Shown: positions 1-8,610 of the stretch, piece after piece
Layout of the letters: each line of letters starts with the position of its first letter
Position numbering within the stretch: the first letter of the stretch is position 1
From: Acetobacterium fimetarium
GTDB lineage: Bacteria; Bacillota; Clostridia; Eubacteriales; Eubacteriaceae
Assembly: GCF_014284475.1 (NCBI RefSeq)
Contig: NZ_WJBC01000006.1
Location: 62,001 to 126,000 of the forward strand
Direction: 5' to 3'
Length of the DNA: 64,000 nt
Translations under genes and position numbers: made by a program
Notes under the pieces: model-generated
The model's database searches: none
The model's input: only the letters and a program-made list of their open reading frames with translations
What the model was told of the DNA's origin: nothing

Positions 1-1036
1 GCTTTCTGAGGCTCTCCAGACTGGTCAAACTGGTTATTTTCCCCGGTTTGGCAAAAAACAGCTGCACCGACAAATGCTCATTCAAACGTTCTGATCTTGG
101 CCGCGGCGGAGCAGCGCCGGCCGGAGTAGCATCGATGCCCAGGGAAAAATTAATCACCCGATCAAGAATATCAAAACCAGTCAGATAGGGAATAAAGATG
201 TCCTCATGGGCACCGCCAATCCGGCCGGCCACCTCGTTGACAACAATCCCCCGATCACCCACCAGCAGTTGAATATAGAGAGGCCCGGCGTTAATCTGAA
301 AGGCCCGGGTGATATTTTGAACCAGTGCCCGGATCTCCGGGGCCCGGTGTTGATGGCGGCTGGGATATTCATGGGCAAAACAGATGCCAATATTGCGTTC
401 AAAGGAAAAGCTCTCGCGATCGGTGATGGTGAGAATATCCGGCACCCCCTTGTCAACCCAGGCGCTGACGGTAATTTCATCACTGGGATAGAATGATTCC
501 AGGAGCACTTTTTCGGCCCGGGAAAATGACAAAGTTTCTGGCAGGCTTTTGATCACCTCCGCCGGGGTGTTGAGTTTAAAAACGCCCCGCTGACCCTGAC
601 TGTCTAGCGGTTTGATCACCACCGGAAAGGGGATTTTATCCAGATCTTCGGCCCGGGCCGCTTTCGTTAAAAAACGATAGGGTACGGTGGGAATCTGGTT
701 GGCGGTCATAATCGCCTTCATGATTTCTTTGTTGGTCACGGCCCGGGCTGTTGGCACATCCAGAAAAGCCGGCAGCTGCAAGGCCTCGGCCACCCGGGCG
801 ACGGTATAAACCGGTTGGTCGGTACCCATTGTCATGACCCCGTCAACGCGGTACTTTTTAGCGATCTCAATGTTTTTTTCGACATCAAAGGTGCTGACCA
901 CTTCATTGAAGGTCGCATAAACCCGGCCCGGCGGATTTTTAAAATAATCCACCAGGATCACCTCGTGTCCCTGTTCTGCCGCCCGGCGGATGGCACCAAG
1001 CTGATTGTTTCCGCCGCCTAAAATTTGCAGTCGCAT
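1..1036 (-). CDS. ATP-grasp ligase-family protein (3' part outside window)
   Basis: This gene runs off the left edge, so its C-terminus is missing. About 345 codons are visible, starting at an ATG at 1036. The N-terminus carries a nucleotide-fold glycine stretch (ILGGGNNQLG, residues 5-14). The ATP-grasp core follows, with the lysine strand PVVIKP (about 138-143) and the metal-binding segment NEVAGRIGG (about 267-275). ATP-grasp enzymes join a carboxylate to an amine or thiol through an acyl-phosphate; the substrate cannot be read here. The start lies 2 bp after the stop of the upstream glycosyltransferase, so the two are probably co-transcribed and may share a role in surface-polymer or small-molecule modification (inference). 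Confidence 0.8.
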   Translation of the reverse strand, partial: MRLQILGGGNNQLGAIRRAAEQGHEVILVDYFKNPPGRVYATFNEVVSTFDVEKNIEIAKKYRVDGVMTMGTDQPVYTVARVAEALQLPAFLDVPTARAVTNKEIMKAIMTANQIPTVPYRFLTKAARAEDLDKIPFPVVIKPLDSQGQRGVFKLNTPAEVIKSLPETLSFSRAEKVLLESFYPSDEITVSAWVDKGVPDILTITDRESFSFERNIGICFAHEYPSRHQHRAPEIRALVQNITRAFQINAGPLYIQLLVGDRGIVVNEVAGRIGGAHEDIFIPYLTGFDILDRVINFSLGIDATPAGAAPPRPRSERLNEHLSVQLFFAKPGKITSLTSLESLRK

Positions 1037-1038
1037 GT

Positions 1039-1791
1039 TTATTTCCGTCCTTTATTTGTGATTTTGTCCGTTTCTGTGTTAGTGGCATGGTGTCCGCTGT
1101 TAATGCCGTAGTAATAAAACAACCGCAATAACAACAGTGATAACTTCTTAACCGTATAATTGGATTTTCCATAACGGCGTGGCTGATAAGCCACCTTGAC
1201 ATTGCCGATGTTTCTGGTAAATCGCAGCGTGATAGCCGTGATATAGACAAAGGGGGTCTGGTCTTTAATGATCAATTCAACGATTTCCCGGTTGAGCACC
1301 CGAAAGCTGCCGACCCGGATGTTTTTCGGTTTTTTCAGAATCAGGGTAAAAAAAAGATCCACCAGATGGGATCCCAATTGCCGGTAAAACGGATAGCCAG
1401 CCCGGTCGGGAATGCCATAAACCACGTCAAAGCCCTTTTTAATTTCAGCCAAGAGCAACGGAATATCTTCCGGTTGCTGTTCCAGATCGTCATCGATGGT
1501 TATTACCCATCGTCCCCGGGAGCGGCCCATCCCGGTCTTGATAGCCGCCTGCTGTCCAGCATTGTGATCCCGAGTAATTAATATAATCCGGTTATCCCGG
1601 GCGGCCAGCGCCCGGATCACAGCCCGGGAATCATCGCCGGAGCAATCATCAATCAGAATAATCTCAAAACTCAACCCCCGGCCTTCCAGGGTAGCCACCA
1701 GCCGGCTGGTTAATTCGGTGATCGATAGGGCACTGTTATATACCGGGATGACAATACTGACTGTTTCTTCCAACTTAATATTTTGATCCAA
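1039..1791 (-). CDS. Family 2 glycosyltransferase (DPM1/GtrB-like catalytic domain)
   Basis: 250 residues. The GT-A fold is clear: VSIVIPVYNS at 11-20, the nucleotide-binding IILIDDCS at 44-51, and the metal-binding DDD at 100-102. It resembles polyprenyl-phosphate sugar transferases such as DPM1 and GtrB but lacks their usual C-terminal pair of membrane helices, so it is probably peripheral. The start codon is TTG, preceded by GGAG at a 5-nt spacing. The C-terminal tail is polar and low in complexity. It is directly followed by the ATP-grasp gene on the same strand. Donor and acceptor are unknown. Confidence 0.85.
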   Translation of the reverse strand: MDQNIKLEETVSIVIPVYNSALSITELTSRLVATLEGRGLSFEIILIDDCSGDDSRAVIRALAARDNRIILITRDHNAGQQAAIKTGMGRSRGRWVITIDDDLEQQPEDIPLLLAEIKKGFDVVYGIPDRAGYPFYRQLGSHLVDLFFTLILKKPKNIRVGSFRVLNREIVELIIKDQTPFVYITAITLRFTRNIGNVKVAYQPRRYGKSNYTVKKLSLLLLRLFYYYGINSGHHATNTETDKITNKGRK

Positions 1792-1841
1792 TTTGACTCC
1801 TTGCCGACCGATAAATAATCCTACCGAAACTTATTTTAATA

Positions 1842-1850
1842 TGTTATACT
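1842..1850 (+). promoter_or_regulatory. Extended -10 promoter for the tusA-like gene
   Basis: TGTTATACT gives an extended -10 element (TGnTATACT) about 30 nt before the tusA-like start. No good -35 hexamer is visible at the expected distance, which is common for extended -10 promoters. Confidence 0.45.
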
Positions 1851-1880
1851 AATACCCAAAAAAGATAAGGCGGTTGATCC

Positions 1881-2093
1881 ATGATAACCATTGATTGTCT
1901 GGGGGAAATGTGCCCCATCCCAGTTCTGAAGGCACAAAAAGAATTTAAAAAACTCGCATCCGGCGATACCATCAAAATCATTACCGATCATAGTTGTGTC
2001 CTGGAGTCCGTTTCGAGCAAGTTTAAAAAACATCAGATTACCTCAGAAGAAGTCATTGTCGGTGTCTGGGAAATCTTTATCACCAAATCCTGA
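1881..2093 (+). CDS. TusA/SirA-family sulfur carrier protein
   Basis: 70 residues, the full length of the family. The signature CPIP is at residues 11-14, with Cys11 as the expected persulfide carrier; a further cysteine sits at position 6. TusA proteins pass sulfane sulfur between a sulfurtransferase and acceptors such as tRNA-thiolation or molybdo/seleno-enzyme systems. An AAGGCGG-type ribosome binding site precedes the ATG. The gene is convergent with a LysR gene that is followed by two YeeE/YedE permeases. TusA and YeeE/YedE proteins are frequently linked and partner in thiosulfate or selenium-related uptake, so a shared pathway is likely, though the direct acceptor is not known. Confidence 0.9.
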   Translation: MITIDCLGEMCPIPVLKAQKEFKKLASGDTIKIITDHSCVLESVSSKFKKHQITSEEVIVGVWEIFITKS

Positions 2094-2140
2094 TTTTGCA
2101 TTGCCGTTAATCGTGGTTTTTGATTTAATTTCAATCGCTG

Positions 2141-3034
2141 CTAACAGAGACTTTTTCGGGCAATATCTTTAAAATATTTGATAAAATCGATGATCACATG
2201 GTTGTTTTCGGTTTCGTCATAAATCAGATACATCTCGTACTCAATGGTCAGGTCGGTAATCTCGATAGCCTTCATCTGCTTGCGGTACAGCTCTTTTTTT
2301 ATGGCAATATACGGCAAAAATCCGATCCCGAATTCGTTCATCACCGAGGCCTTGACGGATTCGATCGAATCGCTTTTGTATAAAATATTCAGGGGCGTAT
2401 CGCTGTTACCAGTTTGCTGCATTTTTTTTAAGATCACCTGGGTCAAATCCATGCTGTCATTGAGAATAATCAGCGGATAATCCGACAGATCACTGAGGCT
2501 GATGGTATCGGGAATATTATATTCCGCCGGGGCCACCAGCACCAGCTTGTCGACGCCGATTTTGTAATAAGAAAGCCGCTCGTTATGGGGCTTGCCGTAA
2601 ATTACCCCCAAATCACAGATGTTATTGATGATATTTTCTTCAATCACCTGCGCTTTATTGGAGCGGATTTCGTAATTATTCTGGGGAAACCGTTTTTTGA
2701 CCTTATACATCACGCAGGGCAGCGAGTAATTGGCTATCGTCCAGAAGGCTTCAATTTTGATGTCTTTTAAGACCTGATCGCTTTCTTCCAGTTTAGCCCG
2801 CATCATCTTCAGGGTACGCACGATGTTACCCGCATACTGATAAACAATTTTCCCTTTTTCGGTCAGTTCCACCCCTTTATTACTGCGGATCAGCAGGGTG
2901 CTGTCAAAATCTTTTTCCAGTTTGGAAATCTGCTGACTCAGTGCTGATTGGGAGAGATGGTTTTCAATGGCCACTTTTGAAATGCTTTTCGCTTTTGCCA
3001 CCTGATAAAAATTTTCTAAATATTCAATATGCAA
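2141..3034 (-). CDS. LysR-family transcriptional regulator
   Basis: 297 residues, the typical length. The N-terminal winged helix-turn-helix (about 1-60) contains SQSALSQQISKLE, the recognition helix region of the family. The remainder is the periplasmic-binding-like effector domain. The start codon is TTG, with GGAAGTG about 8 nt upstream. It is transcribed in the same direction as the two YeeE/YedE permease genes upstream of it and probably regulates them. The effector could be an oxidised sulfur compound, but this is inference from context only. Confidence 0.88.
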   Translation of the reverse strand: MHIEYLENFYQVAKAKSISKVAIENHLSQSALSQQISKLEKDFDSTLLIRSNKGVELTEKGKIVYQYAGNIVRTLKMMRAKLEESDQVLKDIKIEAFWTIANYSLPCVMYKVKKRFPQNNYEIRSNKAQVIEENIINNICDLGVIYGKPHNERLSYYKIGVDKLVLVAPAEYNIPDTISLSDLSDYPLIILNDSMDLTQVILKKMQQTGNSDTPLNILYKSDSIESVKASVMNEFGIGFLPYIAIKKELYRKQMKAIEITDLTIEYEMYLIYDETENNHVIIDFIKYFKDIARKSLC

Positions 3035-3142
3035 GTATCATCACTTCCTTATTTTTGATTTTTTGTGACCATTTTATCACAGTTTATCTTTCTGTACATC
3101 AGCAATTTAATAATTCTGCCGGAATTGTGCGACGAAGATCGG

Positions 3143-3676
3143 TTAAATCAGAAACCGGATCAGCAATTTACCGCCGATAAACGCCCCGATAAACAAAGAA
3201 AGACCGAACACCCAGCCGGACAAGGACATCGACCCGATCCCACTGAAAAATGCACCGATATTGCAACCCGATGCGATGCTGGAACCATATCCCATCAGGA
3301 GACCGCCCAGTAATGCCATCAGGGCCTGCTGTCCCGATTTGATTTTCTTGAGTCTGAATTGGGATGCCAGCAATGCTGATAAGAAGGCCCCCAGAATGAT
3401 GCCCAGATTACGTAGAGTGACCAGGTTTTCTTCAAACCATAAGGTCTCTCGGGCGCCCATTAATTGTGTGATCATCCCCAGCTGCTCGGGTGTCCCAAAA
3501 CCCAAAACGCCTTGCAAACGCACGGCCCAGTAGGAAAAAGCACTGGTAATACCCAGAGGCTCCTGGGTGACAATCAGGGTAATGACCTGAAGGATCGATA
3601 ATAACACCGCCCCAGTCACATAGGACCATGACGGTTTAAACCATTTTCTGAAATTTTTCTGACCTTCACTATCCAT
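3143..3676 (-). CDS. YeeE/YedE-family membrane permease, first copy
   Basis: About 177 residues from the ATG at 3676, which follows GGGGAAAAGTG; an in-frame ATG at 3721 has no ribosome binding site. Several hydrophobic helices are visible, and the family motif ASGCNIGAFFSGIGS contains the cysteine that carries sulfur in this family (TsuA-like thiosulfate transport). It lies directly downstream of a second, slightly larger YeeE/YedE gene. The paired half-size arrangement suggests that the two polypeptides form one transporter. Substrate could be thiosulfate or a related sulfur or selenium species. Confidence 0.82.
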   Translation of the reverse strand: MDSEGQKNFRKWFKPSWSYVTGAVLLSILQVITLIVTQEPLGITSAFSYWAVRLQGVLGFGTPEQLGMITQLMGARETLWFEENLVTLRNLGIILGAFLSALLASQFRLKKIKSGQQALMALLGGLLMGYGSSIASGCNIGAFFSGIGSMSLSGWVFGLSLFIGAFIGGKLLIRFLI

Positions 3677-3763
3677 CACTTTTCCCCGCTTATCTGCTTT
3701 TATTTTCTCAGAATAAATCATTGCTGGCGAATATGTAAACTGCTTTGTATAAAAAAGTCACCT

Positions 3764-4414
3764 TTATACTTCCTGTTTTGCTTCCCATTTGACCGCCAAT
3801 CCATACAACAGAGCGATAACCAGGAGCTGGATGATTAGTGCCCCCGCCCAGCCGAACAGATCAGGCAGAAACACGCCTTCTTTGATCCACATCCAATGAT
3901 TGTTCCACCACTGTAGATGATTATTGCCCAGTATGGTGCCAAGAAAAAAACCGATCAGGGTGATCAGATGCATCTCGAAACCTTCGCCGATCCGCATCAG
4001 CATCCCCGAGGCGCAGCCCCCGGCAATCACCATTCCGATGCCAAAAATAATACCGCCAACGACAGTATTCATGCCAATGGCTACGATATAGCCATGTCCC
4101 GGAATAATCTGTCCGGTGCTCTGGCAAATATATTTAACCGCTGTAAAACCGATAGTCGTCAAGGCCAGCGCCACCAGCACGCCGCGGGTCACAGCCGTAC
4201 TGCCGGTCAAGACGGGATCCCGGAACGCCGCTACAAAACAGAAACGGGAGCGCTGTAAAACATAGCCAAAGCCAAGGCCGCTAAGCCAGAAAAAAGCAAT
4301 CATCGGGGCGTACTGCAACAAAAAAACACCAACCATCAGCAGGATCACAAACAGGACTAAACCAACTGAAAACTGTTTGGCGAAATCATCTTTTTTTTGA
4401 TCGTTTAAGTTCAT
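3764..4414 (-). CDS. YeeE/YedE-family membrane permease, second copy
   Basis: About 216 residues starting at ATG 4414, with GGGGGTGCT at the right distance; a GTG one codon upstream is an alternative. Hydrophobic segments alternate with two conserved cysteine motifs, RSRFCFVAAFRDP and AGGCASGML, as in YeeE/YedE transporters. It is the first gene of the run that continues into the smaller YedE copy and the LysR regulator. Together with the TusA-like protein encoded across the intergenic gap it outlines a sulfur-compound import module. Confidence 0.83.
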   Translation of the reverse strand: MNLNDQKKDDFAKQFSVGLVLFVILLMVGVFLLQYAPMIAFFWLSGLGFGYVLQRSRFCFVAAFRDPVLTGSTAVTRGVLVALALTTIGFTAVKYICQSTGQIIPGHGYIVAIGMNTVVGGIIFGIGMVIAGGCASGMLMRIGEGFEMHLITLIGFFLGTILGNNHLQWWNNHWMWIKEGVFLPDLFGWAGALIIQLLVIALLYGLAVKWEAKQEV

Positions 4415-4417
4415 CAC

Positions 4418-4914
4418 AGCACCCCCAACATTATAATATTTCTGTCAATAATCAGTGAGTCATTAGCTTAAATTTATAAAAAACAAACTATTGGCAGCGA
4501 TTTTTGAGTCTTATTCGGTAAAAATATTATCATTATCTTACACTGAATCAGAAGTTTTTGCAATGCTTTACCGTCACCTGTGTTACTAAACAAAACCGTC
4601 ACAGAAGTTATAAACAGCGGCAGGCAATAATGCGTTTTTACTTGTCCAATGTGGCGCTTTTTATCTATTGACATGAGCTTTTCTGATTCCGGCCAGTGTT
4701 TTCTAAATACACCGTTTCTGTTAACCTTTTCAGGCATCGGCACCGATATACGATTCTCGCGAGAATTCATCATCAAATTGACTTGACCCGCCTGTTATTA
4801 GGTGATAAATTCTAATTAAAACAATTTCGGCAAGTTGAAATGCATCATGCACGAACAACATTTTCTTCGATGTCGGTTTTCGCAACCGTCTCAATAAAAA
4901 CTGGAGGTTACGCG
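4418..4914. other. Noncoding stretch between yedE and the DUF3788 gene
   Basis: About 500 bp with no convincing gene. It must hold the promoter of the YeeE/YedE operon on the minus strand and the start signals of the DUF3788 gene on the plus strand. The one striking element is a perfect 14-bp palindrome at 4753-4766, listed separately. Confidence 0.5.
4753..4766. promoter_or_regulatory. Perfect palindrome ATTCTCGCGAGAAT, possible operator
   Basis: A 14-bp perfect palindrome in the gap upstream of the DUF3788 gene. Short uninterrupted palindromes of this kind often bind dimeric regulators. I cannot assign a regulator. Confidence 0.35.
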
Positions 4915-5346
4915 ATGGAATGGAGTCAGTATTTTGAACAGAACCATGAGCCAACAATGGATGACATGAGCAAATTTGTCAACAATCCGCTCTGGGAAGA
5001 ACTTCAGAGCTTTATCGAAAACACCTATCAAACCAAAGCCATGCTCAATTACAGTCGGTGTTCCGGCCAGCGAGGTTGGAATTTGAAGTACCGGAAAAGC
5101 GGAAAATCGCTTTGTGTCCTCTACCCCATGGACGGTTATTTTACTGCTCTGGTGGTGATCGGCGACAAGGAAATGACCGAAACCGAAGCGTATCTTCCCC
5201 AGGCCAGCGCCGAAATTCAGTCGCTGTTTGCAATAACCCGCTATTCCGCCGGCGGCCGTTGGCTGATGATCCCGGTCACCTCCGCAGCGGTTCTGGAAGA
5301 TGTCAAAACACTGATCCAAATTCGCGTCAGACCTAAGCTGCATTGA
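4915..5346 (+). CDS. DUF3788-family protein
   Basis: 143 residues from the ATG at 4915, which has GGAGG 8 nt upstream; the longer in-frame reading from 4840 has no ribosome binding site. The sequence matches my memory of DUF3788, with conserved NPLWEEL near the N-terminus, KSGKSLCVLYPMDGYFTALVVIG in the middle and SAGGRWLMI near the end. The family is small, soluble and uncharacterised, common in clostridia, and is thought to be related to DUF1801-like folds. It stands alone, convergent with a VOC gene. Confidence 0.75.
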   Translation: MEWSQYFEQNHEPTMDDMSKFVNNPLWEELQSFIENTYQTKAMLNYSRCSGQRGWNLKYRKSGKSLCVLYPMDGYFTALVVIGDKEMTETEAYLPQASAEIQSLFAITRYSAGGRWLMIPVTSAAVLEDVKTLIQIRVRPKLH

Positions 5347-5374
5347 GTTTAGTTCTGTTTTTCTCCTTGTACTT

Positions 5375-5737
5375 TTACATTTGCTGGATAAACTGAATCT
5401 TTAAGCCATTGGGGTCCGTGATGAAGAAGAATTTGATATGTGGATTAGGCTGAAATGGACCGCTGTGGATTGGGATGTCTTTTGCTTTTAAAACGGCCAT
5501 CGTTTCATCCAGTGAACCGACTTCAAATCCAAGCGAAATACTGGCGCCGATGCTGAATTCATGAACGCTCTTGTTGCAAACCAGTTCCAGCTTGGTTTCG
5601 CCATCACCTAAAAAGGCCAGTTCCATATCAGGCCCGGCTGGCCTTCTTTCAGAAACCGTTAATCCCACAATATCCGTATAGAATCGGATGGATTCATCCA
5701 TATCCCGAACCGTTAGTGTTACCCATGATAAATTCAT
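5375..5737 (-). CDS. VOC/glyoxalase-family protein
   Basis: 120 residues, one VOC module pair. It begins with the typical LSWVTLTVRDMDESIRFY and ends with the metal-site strand KFFFITDPNGLKIQFIQ. VOC proteins include glyoxalase I, dioxygenases and antibiotic-binding resistance proteins; all are built from this beta-alpha-beta-beta-beta fold. The specific reaction cannot be deduced. A TTTTCTCC complement just before the start provides a GGAGAAAA ribosome binding site. It lies at the left edge of the repeat-rich accessory region. Confidence 0.85.
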   Translation of the reverse strand: MNLSWVTLTVRDMDESIRFYTDIVGLTVSERRPAGPDMELAFLGDGETKLELVCNKSVHEFSIGASISLGFEVGSLDETMAVLKAKDIPIHSGPFQPNPHIKFFFITDPNGLKIQFIQQM

Positions 5738-5820
5738 AATTTTCTCCTTTTATAACAATAGATTTTATTTAGTAGACCATGCAGACGATGCCTATAAATA
5801 AGTGAACCTGAGGCCGGAGC

Positions 5821-5846
5821 TTAAGTTGCACCTGGCACCCGGGCTC
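5821..5846 (+). repeat. Dispersed palindromic repeat, copy 1
   Basis: TTAAGTTGCACCTGGCACC followed by CGGGCTC. This is a member of the repeat family found eleven or so times between 5.8 and 16.0 kb. It is followed by a GC-rich palindromic tract (GGGGCCGGCCCC). Confidence 0.75.
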
Positions 5847-5880
5847 AAGGGGCCGGCCCCGCCAGCGTAAATATATAACG

Positions 5881-5920
5881 TGAACCTGCCATCAAAGCGT
5901 TCTTTAGTGCCAGGTTCATG
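5881..5920. repeat. Inverted repeat GTGAACCTG / CAGGTTCAT
   Basis: The 8-bp arms TGAACCTG and CAGGTTCA are separated by about 20 nt and lie just downstream of repeat copy 1. The sequence echoes the GCCTGGCAC core. There is no T-run, so it is not an obvious terminator. Confidence 0.45.
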
Positions 5921-6013
5921 GCTTTTCCACGTTTCTTATTCGTATCGTCATTATATAACAATAATTAATTATAAACAATTAAGAAATCTGCCTAAATAAT
6001 GAAAGGGTTTTTC

Positions 6014-6036
6014 GTTGTACCAGGTGCCGGGGCTTC
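6014..6036 (+). repeat. Dispersed palindromic repeat, diverged copy
   Basis: GTTGTACCAGGTGCCGGGGC followed by TTC. It keeps the CAGGTGCC core and the GGGCTTC tail but differs in the left arm. It lies 9 bp beyond the stop of the 39-residue membrane peptide gene. Confidence 0.5.
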
Positions 6037-6044
6037 GATCTGAT

Positions 6045-6164
6045 TTAAAGACCGTGCATACTTCGGATCATGGGAATAAAGCAGTTAACAAACAGGTGGC
6101 AAAGCATAAGTGCCCCGATAATACAAACTGAACTAATTAAAACATTTTTGACTTTATTTTTCAT
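6045..6164 (-). CDS. Small membrane protein of 39 residues
   Basis: A short reading frame beginning with an ATG at 6164 that has AAGGAGA about 7 nt upstream, a strong site. The product has a basic N-terminus (MKNKVKN) and a single hydrophobic helix (VLISSVCIIGALMLCHLFV). It lies just downstream of the ABC transporter permease gene on the same strand. I do not recognise a family. A single-helix peptide could be a small regulator or accessory subunit of the transporter, but only the ribosome binding site and the composition support that it is a gene. Confidence 0.5.
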   Translation of the reverse strand: MKNKVKNVLISSVCIIGALMLCHLFVNCFIPMIRSMHGL

Positions 6165-6219
6165 CCGGTTCTCCTTTCTTTCAATTACCTGAATTAAGTG
6201 GGATTACAGCCACCAGGCA

Positions 6220-8610
6220 TTATTCATAGGCCAACACTTCATTAATTGGCAACCGCAAAGATTTTCGGGTAGCAACAAAACTGACGATGACTGTGATCAA
6301 AAGAATCAGGATTAACCAAATACCAGCGCCAGAAAGCCGGTAGACATTATCAAGCGGCAGTTTCAGGAAAATATTGCCAAAGATATTTCCCGTCAAAATG
6401 GATAATGGGAAGGCCAGGAGAGCGGCAATTACCCAACTGATCAATCCAGTCACTAAATTTTCAATCGTCATGAGGTAAAAGATGCGCTTTTGCGAGGCGC
6501 CCATGGATCGCATGATGCCGGTTTCGCGCATGCGTTCCATAACATTCATGCCGGTTGATGAGATTAAGCCCATTGTCCCGACAATGATAACCAGCAGGGC
6601 CGCGATCATCAAGAATCCCGAAACGGAAATCAGATGATTACCCATAATGGCCTGAGCCTCGCGGATGGTGATAGCGGTGAGCACATCCAGATTATTTTCT
6701 TTCAGTATTTTTTCAGTTTCAACCCGTAAGGCTAATAGTGAAGGATCATCCGATTGCTGATAGGTGATATTGATACTTCGAATTGCGCCATCCTGACTAA
6801 AGACCTGTTGGTAATAATCCTGACTGAGATATGCTTTATCCGAACCAGCGACTTCTTTTACAATTCCAATCACCGTTAATTCTGCGGTTATTCCGTTTGC
6901 CTTAAACAAAACGGTATCGCCGATGTCAACCGTCGGTTCGTTGGCCGACAAGGTCTGATTGAGCACAATCGCGTTGGTGTCCGCGGATGAGATCCAGCGG
7001 CCAGCAATCATCGGAAGCGCCATCGAGTCCATGTCAGGAGGTAGTCCAACGCCCTGAAAAGAATTACTTTCGGTGCCGTCGGCATAGACAAACGAGGCCA
7101 TTGACCCGGACAGATAATCAACCGTTTTAATGTCGGGCAGCTGCGAAAGAACCTCGGCAACAGCTTCTTCGCTGTAGTTTTGACTGAAAACGTACTGGGC
7201 ATCAAAGTTGAGGTCGGTTAAGGCATTGTCAAAGGTATTGCCTAGCGAAGCCTGAACGTTAATTGCAATGATGAACATTGCCCCCCCGATGGCGAGAGTG
7301 CCGATGGTCAAGAGTAGTCGCCCCTGTTTTCTGAAGGTATTTCGGATTGAAAGCAAAACCGAAAGGTTGAGGCCACCTATTTTTCCCAAAGACCGATCTA
7401 AAAATGACGAACCGAATTGGTTTTTAGTTTGTCCCACATCGGATAATGCCTCGTTCACAGAAATTTTACTGCTTTTCAGGATCGGAAGGGTGGCCGCCAA
7501 AGCAGGAATCATAATTCCGGCTGCCAGCTGCAGCAGATAAGACCACAGCGGAATGGAATAACTCGATACGGTAAAATTTAACATCTCTGCACTTAAATCA
7601 ACAAAAGAACGTGACATAAAGGCAGCCATTGGAATGGCGAAAAGCACCGCAATGGCACCGAACAGAGCAATCAGAAAATAATACATCCCGGCAATCTGAA
7701 AACTGTTTCCGCCGATTGCTTTAATGATACCAATCTCTTTAATCTGACCACTAAGAAGAGCGGTGATGATGTTGAAAACAAGAACACAACTCAAAAATAA
7801 AGATAGCATGCCGAAGGCTTCAAACAGAAACAGGATCGCATTCATCTGATCGCCATTGGGATGCTGGCCGGGCGTCGGGACAGTGATCCGGCTGACGGAG
7901 TAGCCATTGTCGGCGCACCAGTCCTTGACCGAAACCGCCACATCATGGATGTAGACTTCATCAAAACGGTCTCCGGATACCACAAACAGAATTTCACTGG
8001 CATCGCTGGGCGCCCCCAGAAGCGCCAGGGTGTCCGGGGTTATGAATCCATAGACCAGAGCATCCATCCAGGCCGGATGCATCCCGGGAGCCTGAACGCT
8101 GCCCGTTACCAATAAGGTCGCGGGGCTGTTTAAGGGGATTTTCATGGTGAGCGGATCACCAATGGAAACATCCGCTACCGACAGAGCGGCGTTTTCAATC
8201 AGGATTTCCCCAACCCCGGGAGATCTGGCACCTTCCAAAGGGGAAAAAGTGTTAATCCGGATGTTGTTGAAGTCATCGATGACATAAAGTTCAGTCGTCT
8301 GCCAGTCATCAGCAGCGGTGCTGGTTCTGGCACGAATCATCCGCCGGACTTCATAGTTTTTAATTTCGGGAAAATTCTCAAGGGCTTGTTCAAGATTGGC
8401 GTCAACAGGATCAACGCGAATCGTAAAGGAAGCCGGGTTGGTGTTCATGTAACTGACATCCATTTCGCGTTTGGTTATGGCGTAACAGTCAAGAATTAAA
8501 CCAGTTCCCAATACGCCCAGAAAGATCGCCAAAATCACAAGCACAGAACGAGTTCGGTTCAGATTAAAATCACGCAGCACTTTTCTGAATAGTAGTTTCA
8601 ATTGATGCAC
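6220..8610 (-). CDS. ABC transporter permease, FtsX/MacB type (796 aa)
   Basis: A long permease with a first membrane helix near residues 20-45, a large extracytoplasmic domain, a cluster of three or four helices around 270-400 and a final cluster around 690-790. It therefore contains two FtsX domains. This is the layout of MacB/LolE-like efflux or lipoprotein-type exporters, which work by mechanotransmission rather than by channeling the substrate. The N-terminus overlaps the ATPase gene by 13 bp, showing an operon. The divergent TetR gene upstream suggests induction by a toxic small molecule or peptide, so a role in drug or antimicrobial-peptide export is the likeliest. Confidence 0.87.
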   Translation of the reverse strand: MHQLKLLFRKVLRDFNLNRTRSVLVILAIFLGVLGTGLILDCYAITKREMDVSYMNTNPASFTIRVDPVDANLEQALENFPEIKNYEVRRMIRARTSTAADDWQTTELYVIDDFNNIRINTFSPLEGARSPGVGEILIENAALSVADVSIGDPLTMKIPLNSPATLLVTGSVQAPGMHPAWMDALVYGFITPDTLALLGAPSDASEILFVVSGDRFDEVYIHDVAVSVKDWCADNGYSVSRITVPTPGQHPNGDQMNAILFLFEAFGMLSLFLSCVLVFNIITALLSGQIKEIGIIKAIGGNSFQIAGMYYFLIALFGAIAVLFAIPMAAFMSRSFVDLSAEMLNFTVSSYSIPLWSYLLQLAAGIMIPALAATLPILKSSKISVNEALSDVGQTKNQFGSSFLDRSLGKIGGLNLSVLLSIRNTFRKQGRLLLTIGTLAIGGAMFIIAINVQASLGNTFDNALTDLNFDAQYVFSQNYSEEAVAEVLSQLPDIKTVDYLSGSMASFVYADGTESNSFQGVGLPPDMDSMALPMIAGRWISSADTNAIVLNQTLSANEPTVDIGDTVLFKANGITAELTVIGIVKEVAGSDKAYLSQDYYQQVFSQDGAIRSINITYQQSDDPSLLALRVETEKILKENNLDVLTAITIREAQAIMGNHLISVSGFLMIAALLVIIVGTMGLISSTGMNVMERMRETGIMRSMGASQKRIFYLMTIENLVTGLISWVIAALLAFPLSILTGNIFGNIFLKLPLDNVYRLSGAGIWLILILLITVIVSFVATRKSLRLPINEVLAYE

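Noticed and set aside
4474-4776. A 100-codon minus-strand frame in the gap upstream of yedE
   Set aside because: Composition is like noncoding DNA, and there is no ribosome binding site or similarity.
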